Position numbers and translations under genes: made by a program | Notes under the pieces: model-generated | Databases searched by the model: none | Told to the model about the DNA's origin: nothing | What the model saw: the letters and a program-made list of their open reading frames with translations, nothing else | Shown here: positions 51,373 to 60,025 of the stretch, one piece after another | Numbering within the stretch: position 1 is the stretch's first letter | Layout: each line of letters opens with the position of its first letter | Assembly (NCBI RefSeq): GCF_015751765.1 | Contig: NZ_JADOTX010000001.1 | Coordinates: 3,038,001 to 3,102,000, forward strand | DNA: 64,000 nucleotides | Direction: 5' to 3' | Source of the DNA: Micromonospora ureilytica | Lineage (GTDB): Bacteria; Actinomycetota; Actinomycetes; Mycobacteriales; Micromonosporaceae

Positions 51373-51879
51373 ATGACGCAGACGCAGGAACCAGTGCGCA
51401 GCCGTACCTTCTCCTGGGCGGACCCGTCGGTCAACGCCGCCCAGGTCGGTCAACGTGGCGGCCTCGACATGCTCCGGGCGATGATCGCCGGCGAACTGGC
51501 CGCGCCGCCGGTGATGCACCTTCTCGACATGAGCCGGATGGAAGCCGACGAGGGTCGGGTCGTCGTCGAGTTGACCCCGCAGGAGTTCCACTACAACCCG
51601 CTCGGCAGCGTCCACGGTGGCGTGCTCTCGACCCTGCTGGACACCGCCGCGGCGTGCGCCGTGCACACCACCCTGCCCGCCGGCGTCGGCTACACCTCGC
51701 TGGACCTCAACGTGAAGTTCCTCCGCCCGGTCACCGTCGACAGCGGCACCCTGCGCTGCGAGGGCACGGTGCTGCAACGCGGCCGCCGCACGGCCCTGGC
51801 CGAGGCCCGCATCACCGACGCCAGCGCCCGCCTGATAGCCCACGCCACCAGCACCTGCCTCCTCCTCCCCCTCCCCTAA
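51373..51879 (+). CDS. PaaI-type hotdog-fold thioesterase
   Basis: 168 residues from ATG at 51373. The hotdog core has YNPLGSVHGGVLSTLLDTAAACAVHTTLPAGVGYTSLDLNVKFLRPVTVDSGTLRCEG, where VHGGVLSTLLD carries the usual catalytic Asp region. It should hydrolyse an acyl-CoA or aryl-CoA thioester. An in-frame ATG at 51337 would overlap the -35 box, so the later start is preferred. Divergent from HxlR. The 3' end runs into the C-rich tract. Confidence 0.87.
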   Translation: MTQTQEPVRSRTFSWADPSVNAAQVGQRGGLDMLRAMIAGELAAPPVMHLLDMSRMEADEGRVVVELTPQEFHYNPLGSVHGGVLSTLLDTAAACAVHTTLPAGVGYTSLDLNVKFLRPVTVDSGTLRCEGTVLQRGRRTALAEARITDASARLIAHATSTCLLLPLP

Positions 51880-52031
51880 CCCCCGTCCCCCAACCCCCCA
51901 CCAACCCCCCACCCAGTGAGTTGATCATGGGGTTGGCGGGCGATTCGAAGATCGAATGACCCGCCAACCCCATGATCAACAATGGTCAGGGTGGGGTGGG
52001 GTCAGGGTGGGGTGGGGGTGGGGGTGGGGTT
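51861..52031. repeat. Palindrome flanked by C-rich and G-rich arms
   Basis: Perfect 21-bp arms at 51920-51940 and 51960-51980 with core GATCATGGGGTT enclose an ATTCGA/TCGAAT hairpin (51943-51948 with 51952-51957). The left flank (51861-51915) is nearly all C runs. The right flank (51989-52030) is runs of 3-5 G separated by T, a strong G-quadruplex pattern on the plus strand. The flanks can pair with each other, extending the hairpin. It lies between convergent thioesterase and desaturase genes. Confidence 0.8.
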
Positions 52032-52972
52032 TAGCGGAGGGCTAGGCGGGCGGCTCGGGCGTCGCGCTTTTCCTCGAAGCGGTTCGCGGCGCGGTCCAGG
52101 TTCTCCAGCTGGGCGGCAAGCTGCTCGCGGGCGGCCTCGCCGTCGGCGTTGAGGCCTGTCACGTTGAAGACGTCCCACTGGCGCAGGACCGGCTGCAGCA
52201 CGTCGTCGCGGTGCTGGCGCAGGTCGTAGATGCCGGCCAGGGCGATCGCCACCGACTTGCGGGCGAAGCCCTCGATGCCGCTACCCGGCATCTGGAAGTC
52301 GGCCACCACGTCGGCGACGGCCCGCATGGCCTGGCTCGGGGCCAGCTCGAACGAGGCCGCGAGCAGGTTGCGGTAGAAGACCATGTGCAGGTTCTCGTCG
52401 GCGGCCACCCGGGCCAGCAGCGCCTCGCAGGCGGGGTCGCCGGTGGCCTTGCCGGTGTTGCGGTGCGAGATTCGGGTGGCCAGTTCCTGGAACGAGACGT
52501 ACGCCAGTGAGTGCAGCACCTCGTCGCCGTGGGCGTTGGTGTAGCCCTCCGACATGTGCGTCATCCGGGCCCGCTCCAACGCCACCGGGTCGACCGCCCG
52601 GCTGACGGTCAGGTAGTCGCGGATCGCGACGCCGTGCCGACCCTCCTCGGCGGTCCACCTGTGCACCCAGGTGCCCCACGCGCCGTCGCGACCGAACAGG
52701 GTGGCGATCTCGTGGTGGTACGAGGGCAGGTTGTCCTCGGTCAGCAGGTTCACGATCAGCGCGGTGCGGGCCACGTCCGGGATGGTGGAGTCGGTCGGCG
52801 ACCACGCCTCGCCGCCGAGCGGCCCGTCGAAGGTGCGCCCTTCGCTCCACGGCACGTACTCGTGCGGGAACCACTCCTTGGCGAGCGAGAGGTGGCGGTC
52901 CAGGTTGCGTTCGACAACCGGCTCCAACTCGACGAGCAGCGCGGTCTGACTCAGTGTGGTGCTGACGGTCAC
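52031..52972 (-). CDS. Acyl-ACP desaturase (DesA/FA_desaturase_2 type)
   Basis: 313 residues. Soluble di-iron desaturase fold with iron ligands in LTEDNLPSYHHEIA, WTAEEGRHGVAIRDYL (EExxH) and VAADENLHMVFYRN (ExxH). It introduces a double bond in acyl-ACP for membrane lipids. GTG at 52972 has GGGAG 7 nt upstream. The 29-bp palindrome just upstream suggests repression by a TetR-type regulator not encoded nearby. Confidence 0.92.
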   Translation of the reverse strand: MTVSTTLSQTALLVELEPVVERNLDRHLSLAKEWFPHEYVPWSEGRTFDGPLGGEAWSPTDSTIPDVARTALIVNLLTEDNLPSYHHEIATLFGRDGAWGTWVHRWTAEEGRHGVAIRDYLTVSRAVDPVALERARMTHMSEGYTNAHGDEVLHSLAYVSFQELATRISHRNTGKATGDPACEALLARVAADENLHMVFYRNLLAASFELAPSQAMRAVADVVADFQMPGSGIEGFARKSVAIALAGIYDLRQHRDDVLQPVLRQWDVFNVTGLNADGEAAREQLAAQLENLDRAANRFEEKRDARAARLALR

Positions 52973-52982
52973 GAGAAACTCC

Positions 52983-53028
52983 CTACGGTGGCGTAACTTA
53001 CGCTACCGTAGGTCCCCGTGGCCGTCAG
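52983..53028 (-). promoter_or_regulatory. Desaturase promoter with 29-bp palindromic operator
   Basis: CTACGGTGGCGTAA and TTACGCTACCGTAG (52983-52996 and 52998-53011) form a palindrome with one mismatch around a single central base. On the minus strand CTGACG (53023-53028), 17 nt, TAGCGT (53000-53005) make a plausible promoter whose -10 lies inside the palindrome. The arrangement fits a TetR-family repressor site. Confidence 0.65.
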
Positions 53029-53042
53029 CGCCAGTGGGGAAC

Positions 53043-54371
53043 TCAACCGACCGTCGGCTTGAGGTCCGCCGACGGTGGCATCCACTCCTCGGCACCGGCC
53101 GTGACCTGCTCACCGGAGCGGATGTCCTTCACCTCGTCCGGCGCCCCGTCGGCACCCGGGAACCAGACGTACGGGATGCCCCGCCGCTCGGCGTAGCGGA
53201 TCTGCTTGCCGAACTTCGCCGCGCTCGGCGAGACCTCGGTGGGGATACCGCGCCGCCGCAGCGCCGCCGCGATCCGGTCACTGGTCGGGCGGTGTTCCTC
53301 GTCGGCCAACGCCACCAGGACACAGGTGGGCACCGAACGCGAGACCGACAGCTCCCCCGCGCCGAAGAGCAGCCCGAGCAGCCGGGTGACACCGATCGAG
53401 ATCCCCACCCCGGGGTACGAGACAGCGCCGGCGCTGGCCAGGTTGTCGTACCGACCGCCGGAGCAGATCGAGCCGAAGCGCTCGTAGCCGCGCAGTTGGG
53501 TCTCGTAGACGGTGCCGGTGTAGTAATCCAGACCACGGGCGATGCGCAGGTCCGCCACGCAGAGGCCGGGCGAGTGCTCGGCGGCGGTTTCCACCACCCG
53601 GACCAGCTCCTCGATGCCCTCGTCGAGCAGCGGGTCGCTCACCCCGAGCGCCCGCACGGCGTCGGCGAACGACGCGTCCGGGGCGGAGATCTCGGCCAGC
53701 GCCAGGCACGCCTTGGCCTGCGCCTCGCTCGCACCCGCGGTCTGCGCCAGCAGCTCGGCCACCTTGGCCGGGCCGATCTTGTCGAGCTTGTCCACGGCGC
53801 GCAGCACCGTCTCCGGGTCGGTCAGCCCGATGCCCCGGTAGAAACCCTCGGAGATCTTGCGGTTGTTGACCTGGATCGTCACCGGCGGGATCGGCAACGA
53901 GCGCAGCGCGTCCCCGATCACCAGGGGCATCTCGGCCTCGTGGTGCGCGGCCAGGGTGTCCCGGTCGACGATGTCGATGTCGGCCTGGACGAACTCCCGG
54001 TAGCGGCCCTCCTGCGGCCGCTCACCCCGCCACACCTTCTGGATCTGGTAGCGGCGGAACGGGAAGCTCAGCTTGCCGGCGTTCTCCAGCACGTACCGGG
54101 CGAACGGCACGGTCAGGTCGAAGTGCAGGCCGAGCTGATCGTCCGTGCCGGCGCCCTCGGCGTCGGCGTGCAGTCGCCGGATCACGTAGACCTCCTTCGA
54201 GGTCTCGCCCTTGCGCAGCAGCTGGTCCAGCGGCTCCACGGCGCGGGTCTCCAGCGGCGCGAAGCCGTACAGCTCGAAGGTGGCCCGGATCTTGTCGAGC
54301 ACGAACTGCTCGATCATCCGCTGGCCGGGGGTCCACTCCGGGAAGCCGGAGATGGGCGTGGGCTTGCTCAT
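53043..54371 (-). CDS. hisS: Histidyl-tRNA synthetase
   Basis: 442 residues. It begins SKPTPISGFPEWTPGQRMIEQ. Motif 2 is FRRYQIQKVWRGERPQEGRYREFVQADIDI. The histidine-binding motifs are RGLDYYTGTVYE and SICSGGRYDNL. The C-terminal anticodon domain is CVLVALADEEHRPTSDRIAAALRRRGI. An ATG start follows the metallo-hydrolase gene on the same strand, the usual actinobacterial order. Confidence 0.97.
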   Translation of the reverse strand: MSKPTPISGFPEWTPGQRMIEQFVLDKIRATFELYGFAPLETRAVEPLDQLLRKGETSKEVYVIRRLHADAEGAGTDDQLGLHFDLTVPFARYVLENAGKLSFPFRRYQIQKVWRGERPQEGRYREFVQADIDIVDRDTLAAHHEAEMPLVIGDALRSLPIPPVTIQVNNRKISEGFYRGIGLTDPETVLRAVDKLDKIGPAKVAELLAQTAGASEAQAKACLALAEISAPDASFADAVRALGVSDPLLDEGIEELVRVVETAAEHSPGLCVADLRIARGLDYYTGTVYETQLRGYERFGSICSGGRYDNLASAGAVSYPGVGISIGVTRLLGLLFGAGELSVSRSVPTCVLVALADEEHRPTSDRIAAALRRRGIPTEVSPSAAKFGKQIRYAERRGIPYVWFPGADGAPDEVKDIRSGEQVTAGAEEWMPPSADLKPTVG

Positions 54372-54443
54372 CGGCGTACTCCTTGCGGTTCCGCGCCCGC
54401 GGCGCGGTGGTGTCGTGGGTCCGCGCGTGGCGCGGACGAAGAT

Positions 54444-55154
54444 CTAGAGGCCCCGGGTGGGAGCGGCCGGCGACGTGCCAGCCACCTCGATGAGGTACGG
54501 GTTGCTGGCGCGCTCGCGGCCGATGGTGGTGCCGGGGCCGTGGCCGGGCAGCACGACGGTGTCGTCGGCCAGCGGAAGGATCTTGTCGCGCAGGCTGGTG
54601 AGCATGGCCGACATGCTGCCGCCCGGCAGGTCGGTGCGACCGATCGACCCGGCGAAGAGGACGTCGCCGGAGAGGCACAGCTCGTCGGCCTCCCAGCTCG
54701 ACCCGGCGCCCGGCAGCCGGAACAGCACCGACCCGCCGGTATGGCCCGGGGCATGGTCGACGGCGATCTCCAGGCCGGCGAGCGTGAGGGTGGCGCCGTC
54801 GGTCAGCTCCGCCACGTCGTCGGGCTCGGTGTAGCTCAGCCGGCCGCCGAAGAGCGACGTCAGGTCGGTCGAGAGGCCCTTGGACGGGTCGGCCAGCATC
54901 TCCCGGTCACCGGGGTGCACGTACGCGGTGATGCCGCGCGCGCCGCAGACCGGCGCGACCGAGAAGGTGTGGTCGAGGTGGCCGTGGGTGAGCAGCACGG
55001 CGGCCGGATGCAGGCGGTGCTCGGCGAGCAGCGCGTCGAGCTGGTCGAGCACCCCGATGCCGGGGTCGACCACCACGCACTGCTCCCCCGGCGCGGTGGC
55101 AACCACGTAGCAGTTGGTGCCGAAGGCGTCCGCGGGAAAGCCGGCCACGAGCAC
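54444..55154 (-). CDS. Metallo-beta-lactamase-fold hydrolase (glyoxalase II-like)
   Basis: 236 residues. Metal motif LLTHGHLDHTFSV near residue 55, second ligand in DHAPGHTGGSVLFRL, Asp in LCLSGDVLFAGSIGRTDLPGG, and His in VVLPGHGPGTTIGRER. The family includes hydroxyacylglutathione hydrolase-like enzymes, but in actinobacteria the thiol is probably not glutathione, so the substrate is unknown. GTG at 55154 begins VLVAGFPADAFGTNCYVV; a purine-rich GGAAAGGA lies upstream. Conserved neighbour of hisS and relA. Confidence 0.9.
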   Translation of the reverse strand: MLVAGFPADAFGTNCYVVATAPGEQCVVVDPGIGVLDQLDALLAEHRLHPAAVLLTHGHLDHTFSVAPVCGARGITAYVHPGDREMLADPSKGLSTDLTSLFGGRLSYTEPDDVAELTDGATLTLAGLEIAVDHAPGHTGGSVLFRLPGAGSSWEADELCLSGDVLFAGSIGRTDLPGGSMSAMLTSLRDKILPLADDTVVLPGHGPGTTIGRERASNPYLIEVAGTSPAAPTRGL

Positions 55155-55425
55155 GGGCGCTGTCCTTTCCGTCGAGCAGCTGTCGTCCTTGCACAGCAGC
55201 CTATCGGGCGCGCCGAGCGAGTTTGTCGCGTCCGTCCCGCGCGCCCCGTGGGGCACAGTGACAACCTCCGATAAGCGCTGCTCGGGATGGGGTGGACCTC
55301 GTACACCACATTCCCAGTCACTAGCCGTACACTCTGGCGGGCGTGAGGCGCGGCACACGTGACGCCCGGACGGGCCGGGGCGACCGGCCGCCGGCGACGA
55401 CCAGGTAGAGGAAAGGGGAGCACCT

Positions 55426-56310
55426 GTGGCTTCCAGCAGGGACCGGCAGCGCAAACTGGCGCGGGCCAAGCTCGACCGGCAGTTGGCTCGTCGGGCCGCC
55501 TCCACGCGGCGCCGACGGCAGATCCAGGCCGGAGTTGGTGCCGCCCTGATCCTCGTGCTGGTCGTGGCCGGCTCGGCCTGGGGGCTCGGGGCGTTCGACT
55601 CCGACCCGAAGCAGAACACGGCCGCGGCGGACACCTGCCTCTGGACGCCGCAGGACGCGACGGCCAACACCAACCTCAAGGACGTCGGCACGCCGGCCAC
55701 CAAGGATCTGCCCACCGACGGCACCCGCGCGATGACCGTGACCACCAACCAGGGTGCACCGATCACCGCGGAACTGAACCTGACCAACTCCCCGTGCGCG
55801 GCGGCGAGCATCGCCCACCTGGCCAGCCGGTCGTTCTACGACAACACCAAGTGCCACGAGATCACCGCCGAGGGCGCGCTGCGCTGCGGCGACCCCAGCG
55901 GCACGGGTCTCGGTGGGCCGACCTACTCGTTCTACGACGAGGAGGTGCCGACCGTGCCGTCGGCCTCACCGTCGGCCAGCCCGGCCCCCGGCCAGCCGCC
56001 CACGTACCCGAAGGGCACGGTGGCGATGATCTCCAACCCACCGGGCAGCAACGGCAGCCAGTTCCTGATGTTCTTCAAGGACTTCACCACCGCCGACCCG
56101 AAGTACCCGGTCATCGGCCGGGTGACCGGCGGGCTGGACGTGGTGGAGAAGATCGGCGCCCTCCCGACCGTGGACAATGGGACCGGGGCGAAGGTCAAGC
56201 CCAACACCGATGTGACGATCCAGAGCCTCACAGTCGGTGAGCCGGCCACCGGTGCGGCACCGGCGCCGTCGGCCTCCGGCACCCCGGCCAGCAGCCCGAG
56301 CGCCGGCTGA
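55426..56310 (+). CDS. Membrane-anchored cyclophilin-like protein lacking the catalytic Arg
   Basis: 294 residues. A basic cytoplasmic N-terminus (RQRKLARAKLDRQLARRAASTRRRRQ), one membrane helix (IQAGVGAALILVLVVAGSAWGLGAF) and an extracytoplasmic cyclophilin domain are seen. SNGSQFLMFFKD matches the GSQFFI strand, but the family FHR motif is CHEITAEGALRCGDP here: the catalytic Arg is Glu. A Ser/Ala/Pro linker interrupts the loop before YPKGTVAM. Four Cys may form disulfides. GGGGAG precedes the GTG. It may bind proline peptides without efficient isomerisation. Confidence 0.85.
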   Translation: MASSRDRQRKLARAKLDRQLARRAASTRRRRQIQAGVGAALILVLVVAGSAWGLGAFDSDPKQNTAAADTCLWTPQDATANTNLKDVGTPATKDLPTDGTRAMTVTTNQGAPITAELNLTNSPCAAASIAHLASRSFYDNTKCHEITAEGALRCGDPSGTGLGGPTYSFYDEEVPTVPSASPSASPAPGQPPTYPKGTVAMISNPPGSNGSQFLMFFKDFTTADPKYPVIGRVTGGLDVVEKIGALPTVDNGTGAKVKPNTDVTIQSLTVGEPATGAAPAPSASGTPASSPSAG

Positions 56311-56368
56311 CCGGTCGCCCCACCCAATTACTCGGCACCCAGCAGCAGATAGCCAGGAGGATCCAGGC

Positions 56369-57211
56369 GTGACGTCCACCAGAGAGCGGCAGCAAGCGGC
56401 GGCACGACGCGCCCGGCTCGAGAAGGAGATGGCCGAGCGCGCGGCCAAGGCCCGCAAGCGCCGGCAGACGACGGCGATCATCAGCGCGGGTGCCGCACTG
56501 GTGCTCGTGGTCGCCGGCACCGTCTGGCTGGCGGTGAGCCTCGGCGGCGACGACGACAAGTCCGGCACCACCACCGCGGCGCCCGGCGCGTCCGAGTGCG
56601 TGTACAACGCGCTGCCCACTGAGCAGCGGCCCCCGCAGATCAAGGACGTCGGGGTGCCGAGCAACCAGCAGTCCGGCACCGGCGTGCAGACCATGACGAT
56701 CGACACGAACCTCGGCCCGATCACCGCCAAGGTCGACCGGTCGCTGGTGCCGTGCACGGCGGGCAGCTTCACCCACCTCGCGGAGAAGAACTTCTTCGAC
56801 AACACCAAGTGCCACCGCCTCGTGACCGAGGGCATCAAGGTGTTGCAGTGCGGTGACCCCAGCGCCACCGGCAACGGCTGGCGCCCCACCGACGGTCAGG
56901 GCGGCCCGAGCTACCGCCTGCCCGAGGAGAACCTGCCCACCGACAAGCGCCCGCCGTACCCGGAGGGTGTCATCGCGATGGCCAACTCCGGCCAGCCGGG
57001 CAGCACCGGCAGCCAGTTCTTCATCGTCTACGGCGACTCGCCGCTGGACCCGGCCTACACGGTGCTGGGCTCCATCACCGGCGGTCTGGACCTCGTCAAG
57101 GACGTGGCCAAGGCCGGCGACGACGGCGCGTTCGCCCAGCAGGCCGGCGGCGGCCACCCGAAGAAGGAGGTCATCATCAAGGACCTCACGATGAGCAACC
57201 CGCAGGGCTGA
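56369..57211 (+). CDS. Membrane-anchored peptidyl-prolyl cis-trans isomerase (cyclophilin)
   Basis: 280 residues. N-terminal charged helix (RERQQAAARRARLEKEMAERAAKARKRRQ), membrane segment (AIISAGAALVLVVAGTVWLAV), then a cyclophilin domain. TKCHRLVTEGIKVLQCGDPSATGNG keeps the catalytic Arg, and GSTGSQFFIVYGDSPLDPAYTVLG follows. GTG at 56369 has AGGAGG 8 nt upstream. It lies 58 nt after the first cyclophilin gene, in the same orientation, and is its paralogue. It probably assists folding of exported proteins. Confidence 0.91.
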   Translation: MTSTRERQQAAARRARLEKEMAERAAKARKRRQTTAIISAGAALVLVVAGTVWLAVSLGGDDDKSGTTTAAPGASECVYNALPTEQRPPQIKDVGVPSNQQSGTGVQTMTIDTNLGPITAKVDRSLVPCTAGSFTHLAEKNFFDNTKCHRLVTEGIKVLQCGDPSATGNGWRPTDGQGGPSYRLPEENLPTDKRPPYPEGVIAMANSGQPGSTGSQFFIVYGDSPLDPAYTVLGSITGGLDLVKDVAKAGDDGAFAQQAGGGHPKKEVIIKDLTMSNPQG

Positions 57212-57229
57212 CCCCCGCGCGCACGACGA

Positions 57230-57258
57230 AGCGCCCGCCGGCTGAGCCGGCGGGCGCT
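57230..57258. terminator. Bidirectional terminator between cyclophilin and relA
   Basis: Perfect 13-bp stem (AGCGCCCGCCGGC at 57230-57242, complement at 57246-57258) with a 3-nt TGA loop, between convergent genes. ACGAC and GTCGT flank it and can extend the pairing with a small bulge. Confidence 0.8.
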
Positions 57259-57305
57259 GTCGTTTCCGGGGTACGCGTCGAGCCCCGCGACCGATCAGGT
57301 GGGCG

Positions 57306-59828
57306 TCAGGCGCCGGAGGTGACCCGGTAGGCGTCGAAGACGCCGTCGACCTTGCGGACCGTGGCCAGCAGGTGGCCCAGGTGCTTCGGGTCGGCCATCT
57401 CGAAGCTGAACCGGCTCACCGCCACCCGGTCGCGGGTGGTGGTGACGGTGGCGGAGAGGATGTTGACCCGCTCCTCGGAGAGCACCCGGGTGACGTCGGC
57501 CAGCAGCTTGTGCCGGTCGAGGGCCTCGACCTGGATGGCCACCAGGAACGTCGAGGCGGAGGTGAGCTTCCAACTCACCTCGACGACCCGCTCGCTCTGC
57601 GCCCGCAGGTCCTCGGCGTTGGCGCAGTCGTCACGGTGCACGCTCACCCCGCCGGAGCGGGTGACGAAGCCGAACACCGAGTCCGGTGGGACCGGGGTGC
57701 AGCAGCGAGCCAGCTTGATCCAGACGTCACTGACGCCCCGGACCACCACGCCCGGGTCGGCGCTGCTCTGCCGGCTGCGCGGCGGCCGGGTGGCGACGGC
57801 GGTCTCGGCGATGTCCTCCGCCGCGCCCTCCTCGCCGCCGTACGCGGCCATCAGCTTCTGCACCACCGACTGCGCGGAGACCTGGCTGTCGCCGACCGCG
57901 GCGTAGAGCGAGGCCACGTCGGCCAGGTGCAGGTCGCGGGCGATCGACATCAGCGCGTCGGAGGTGAGCATCCGCTGCAACGGCATGCCCTGCTTGCGCA
58001 TCGCCTTGACGATCGCGTCCTTGCCGGCCTCGATCGCCTCCTCGCGCCGCTCCTTGTTGAAGTACTGCCGGATCTTCGTCCGTGCGCGGGGGCTCTTGAC
58101 GAAGCCCAGCCAGTCTTGCGTCGGGCCGGCCGTCTCGGACTTCGACGTGAAGATCTCGATCACGTCGCCGTTGGACAGCGTCGACTCCAGAGGCACCAGC
58201 TTGCCGTTGACCCGTGCCCCGATGCACTTGTGCCCCACCTCGGTGTGCACCGCGTACGAGAAGTCCACAGGCGTCGACCCGGTCGGCAGCGGGATGACGT
58301 CACCCTTCGGGGTGAAGACGTACACCTCCTGGCTGGACAGGTCGAAGCGCAGCGCGTCCAGGAACTCGCTCGGGTCGGCCGCCTCGCGCTGCCAGTCGAG
58401 CAGCTGCCGCAGCCAGGTCATCTCGTCGATGTGCGCGGGCGGGCCGACGATCTGGGTGCCCTTGTGCTCCTTGTACTTCCAGTGCGCGGCGATGCCGAAC
58501 TCGGCGGTGCGGTGCATCGCGTACGTGCGGATCTGCATCTCCACCGGCTTGCCGGTGGGCCCGATGACAGTCGTGTGCAACGACTGGTACATGTTGAACT
58601 TGGGCATCGCGATGTAGTCCTTGAACCGACCCGGCACCGGCTGCCAGTTGGCGTGGATGACGCCCAGCGCCGCGTAGCAGTCGCGAACCGTGTCGACCAG
58701 GATGCGCACGCCGACCAGGTCGTAGATGTCGTTGAAGTCGCGACCCCGCACGATCATCTTCTGGTAGATCGAGTAGAGGTGCTTCGGCCGCCCGGTGGTC
58801 TCCGCCTTGATCTTGGCGGCCTTCAGGTCGGTGCCGACCTTCTGCGTCACCTGCCGCAACAGCGACTCGCGCTGCGGCTGGTGCTCCCCGATCAGCCGGT
58901 TGATCTCCTCGTAGCGCTTCGGGAACAGCGTGCCGAAGGACAGATCCTCCAGCTCCCACTTGATCGTGTTCATACCGAGCCGGTGCGCGAGGGGCGCCAG
59001 GATCTCCAGCGTCTCCTTGGCCTTCTGCTCCTGCTTGGGGCGGGGCAGGAAGGTCAGGGTACGCATGTTGTGCAGCCGGTCGGCCAGCTTGATCACCAAC
59101 ACCCGCGGGTCCTTGGCCATGGCCACGACCATCTTGCGGATCGTCTCGGCCTTGGCCGCGTCGCCCAGCTTGACCTTGTCGAGCTTGGTGACGCCGTCGA
59201 CCAGCAGGGCGACCTCACCACCGAAGTCGGCACGCATCTGGTCGAGGGTGTACTCGGTGTCCTCGATGGTGTCGTGCAGCAGCGCGGCGACGAGCGTGGT
59301 GGTGTCCATCCCCAGGTTGCCGAGGATCGTCGCCACCGCGAGCGGGTGGGTGATGTAGGGGTCGCCGGACTTGCGGTACTGCCCGGAGTGCCACCGGGCG
59401 GCCGTGTCGAAGGCGCGCTGGAGCAGCCGGGCGTCCGCCTTGGGGTGGTTGTCCCGGTGGCTCGCGATGAGCGGCTCCAGCACCTCGCTGACCTGAGAGG
59501 TCTGCCAGGGCGCGTTGAACCGGGCCAACCGGGCCCTGACCCGCCGACCGGTGGGCGCGTTGGACAGCCCGAAGCCACCGCTTGGTGACGGGTCGACACC
59601 GGCGTCGGTCGGGAACGGCACCACGACGCCATCGGCGCCGGGGGACGCCTCGGCACTCGGCGGGCCGCTGGTCGGACGCACCGCGCTCTCGCCGGAGGCC
59701 CTGCCGGAGCCGTTGCCGGTGCCCGTCACCCGGGCCGGCGCGTCGCCTGTCCGGTCGGTCACCGAGCCGTCAGCGTCGCCTGTCGGGTGCACCGTGCCCT
59801 CCGCCGGAGGGACGACATCGTGGGACAC
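57306..59828 (-). CDS. relA: Bifunctional (p)ppGpp synthetase/hydrolase, RelA/SpoT type
   Basis: 840 residues. After a ~95-residue disordered N-terminus, the HD hydrolase domain has [23 protein letters not shown] and [13 protein letters not shown], with catalytic HD intact. The synthetase has [19 protein letters not shown] and YKEHKG. TGS ([14 protein letters not shown]), zinc-finger-like [16 protein letters not shown] and ACT ([14 protein letters not shown]) domains follow. Both activities are expected. GTG at 59828 has GAGGAGG 4 nt upstream and is preferred to the longer frame. Confidence 0.97.
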   Translation of the reverse strand: MSHDVVPPAEGTVHPTGDADGSVTDRTGDAPARVTGTGNGSGRASGESAVRPTSGPPSAEASPGADGVVVPFPTDAGVDPSPSGGFGLSNAPTGRRVRARLARFNAPWQTSQVSEVLEPLIASHRDNHPKADARLLQRAFDTAARWHSGQYRKSGDPYITHPLAVATILGNLGMDTTTLVAALLHDTIEDTEYTLDQMRADFGGEVALLVDGVTKLDKVKLGDAAKAETIRKMVVAMAKDPRVLVIKLADRLHNMRTLTFLPRPKQEQKAKETLEILAPLAHRLGMNTIKWELEDLSFGTLFPKRYEEINRLIGEHQPQRESLLRQVTQKVGTDLKAAKIKAETTGRPKHLYSIYQKMIVRGRDFNDIYDLVGVRILVDTVRDCYAALGVIHANWQPVPGRFKDYIAMPKFNMYQSLHTTVIGPTGKPVEMQIRTYAMHRTAEFGIAAHWKYKEHKGTQIVGPPAHIDEMTWLRQLLDWQREAADPSEFLDALRFDLSSQEVYVFTPKGDVIPLPTGSTPVDFSYAVHTEVGHKCIGARVNGKLVPLESTLSNGDVIEIFTSKSETAGPTQDWLGFVKSPRARTKIRQYFNKERREEAIEAGKDAIVKAMRKQGMPLQRMLTSDALMSIARDLHLADVASLYAAVGDSQVSAQSVVQKLMAAYGGEEGAAEDIAETAVATRPPRSRQSSADPGVVVRGVSDVWIKLARCCTPVPPDSVFGFVTRSGGVSVHRDDCANAEDLRAQSERVVEVSWKLTSASTFLVAIQVEALDRHKLLADVTRVLSEERVNILSATVTTTRDRVAVSRFSFEMADPKHLGHLLATVRKVDGVFDAYRVTSGA

Positions 59829-60025
59829 CGGCCTCCTCACCGCTCGCCGGAAACACGCCGACCGAACATCGGCCGACCTGGTCTCGCCCGCCGGACGGGT
59901 TACCGCCGGCGTCAGCAAAGGGCAATGCTACCCGCACGGACGGTCCCCTGCCGCTCCGCCGGACGGTCGGCGCCGGGTCCGTCCGACGGGTCGGGGATCA
60001 AACGGTCAACAGAGTCTCGACCGGC

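Noticed and set aside
57372..59588. A 738-codon plus-strand open frame opposite relA
   Set aside because: Antisense shadow of a fully recognisable relA.
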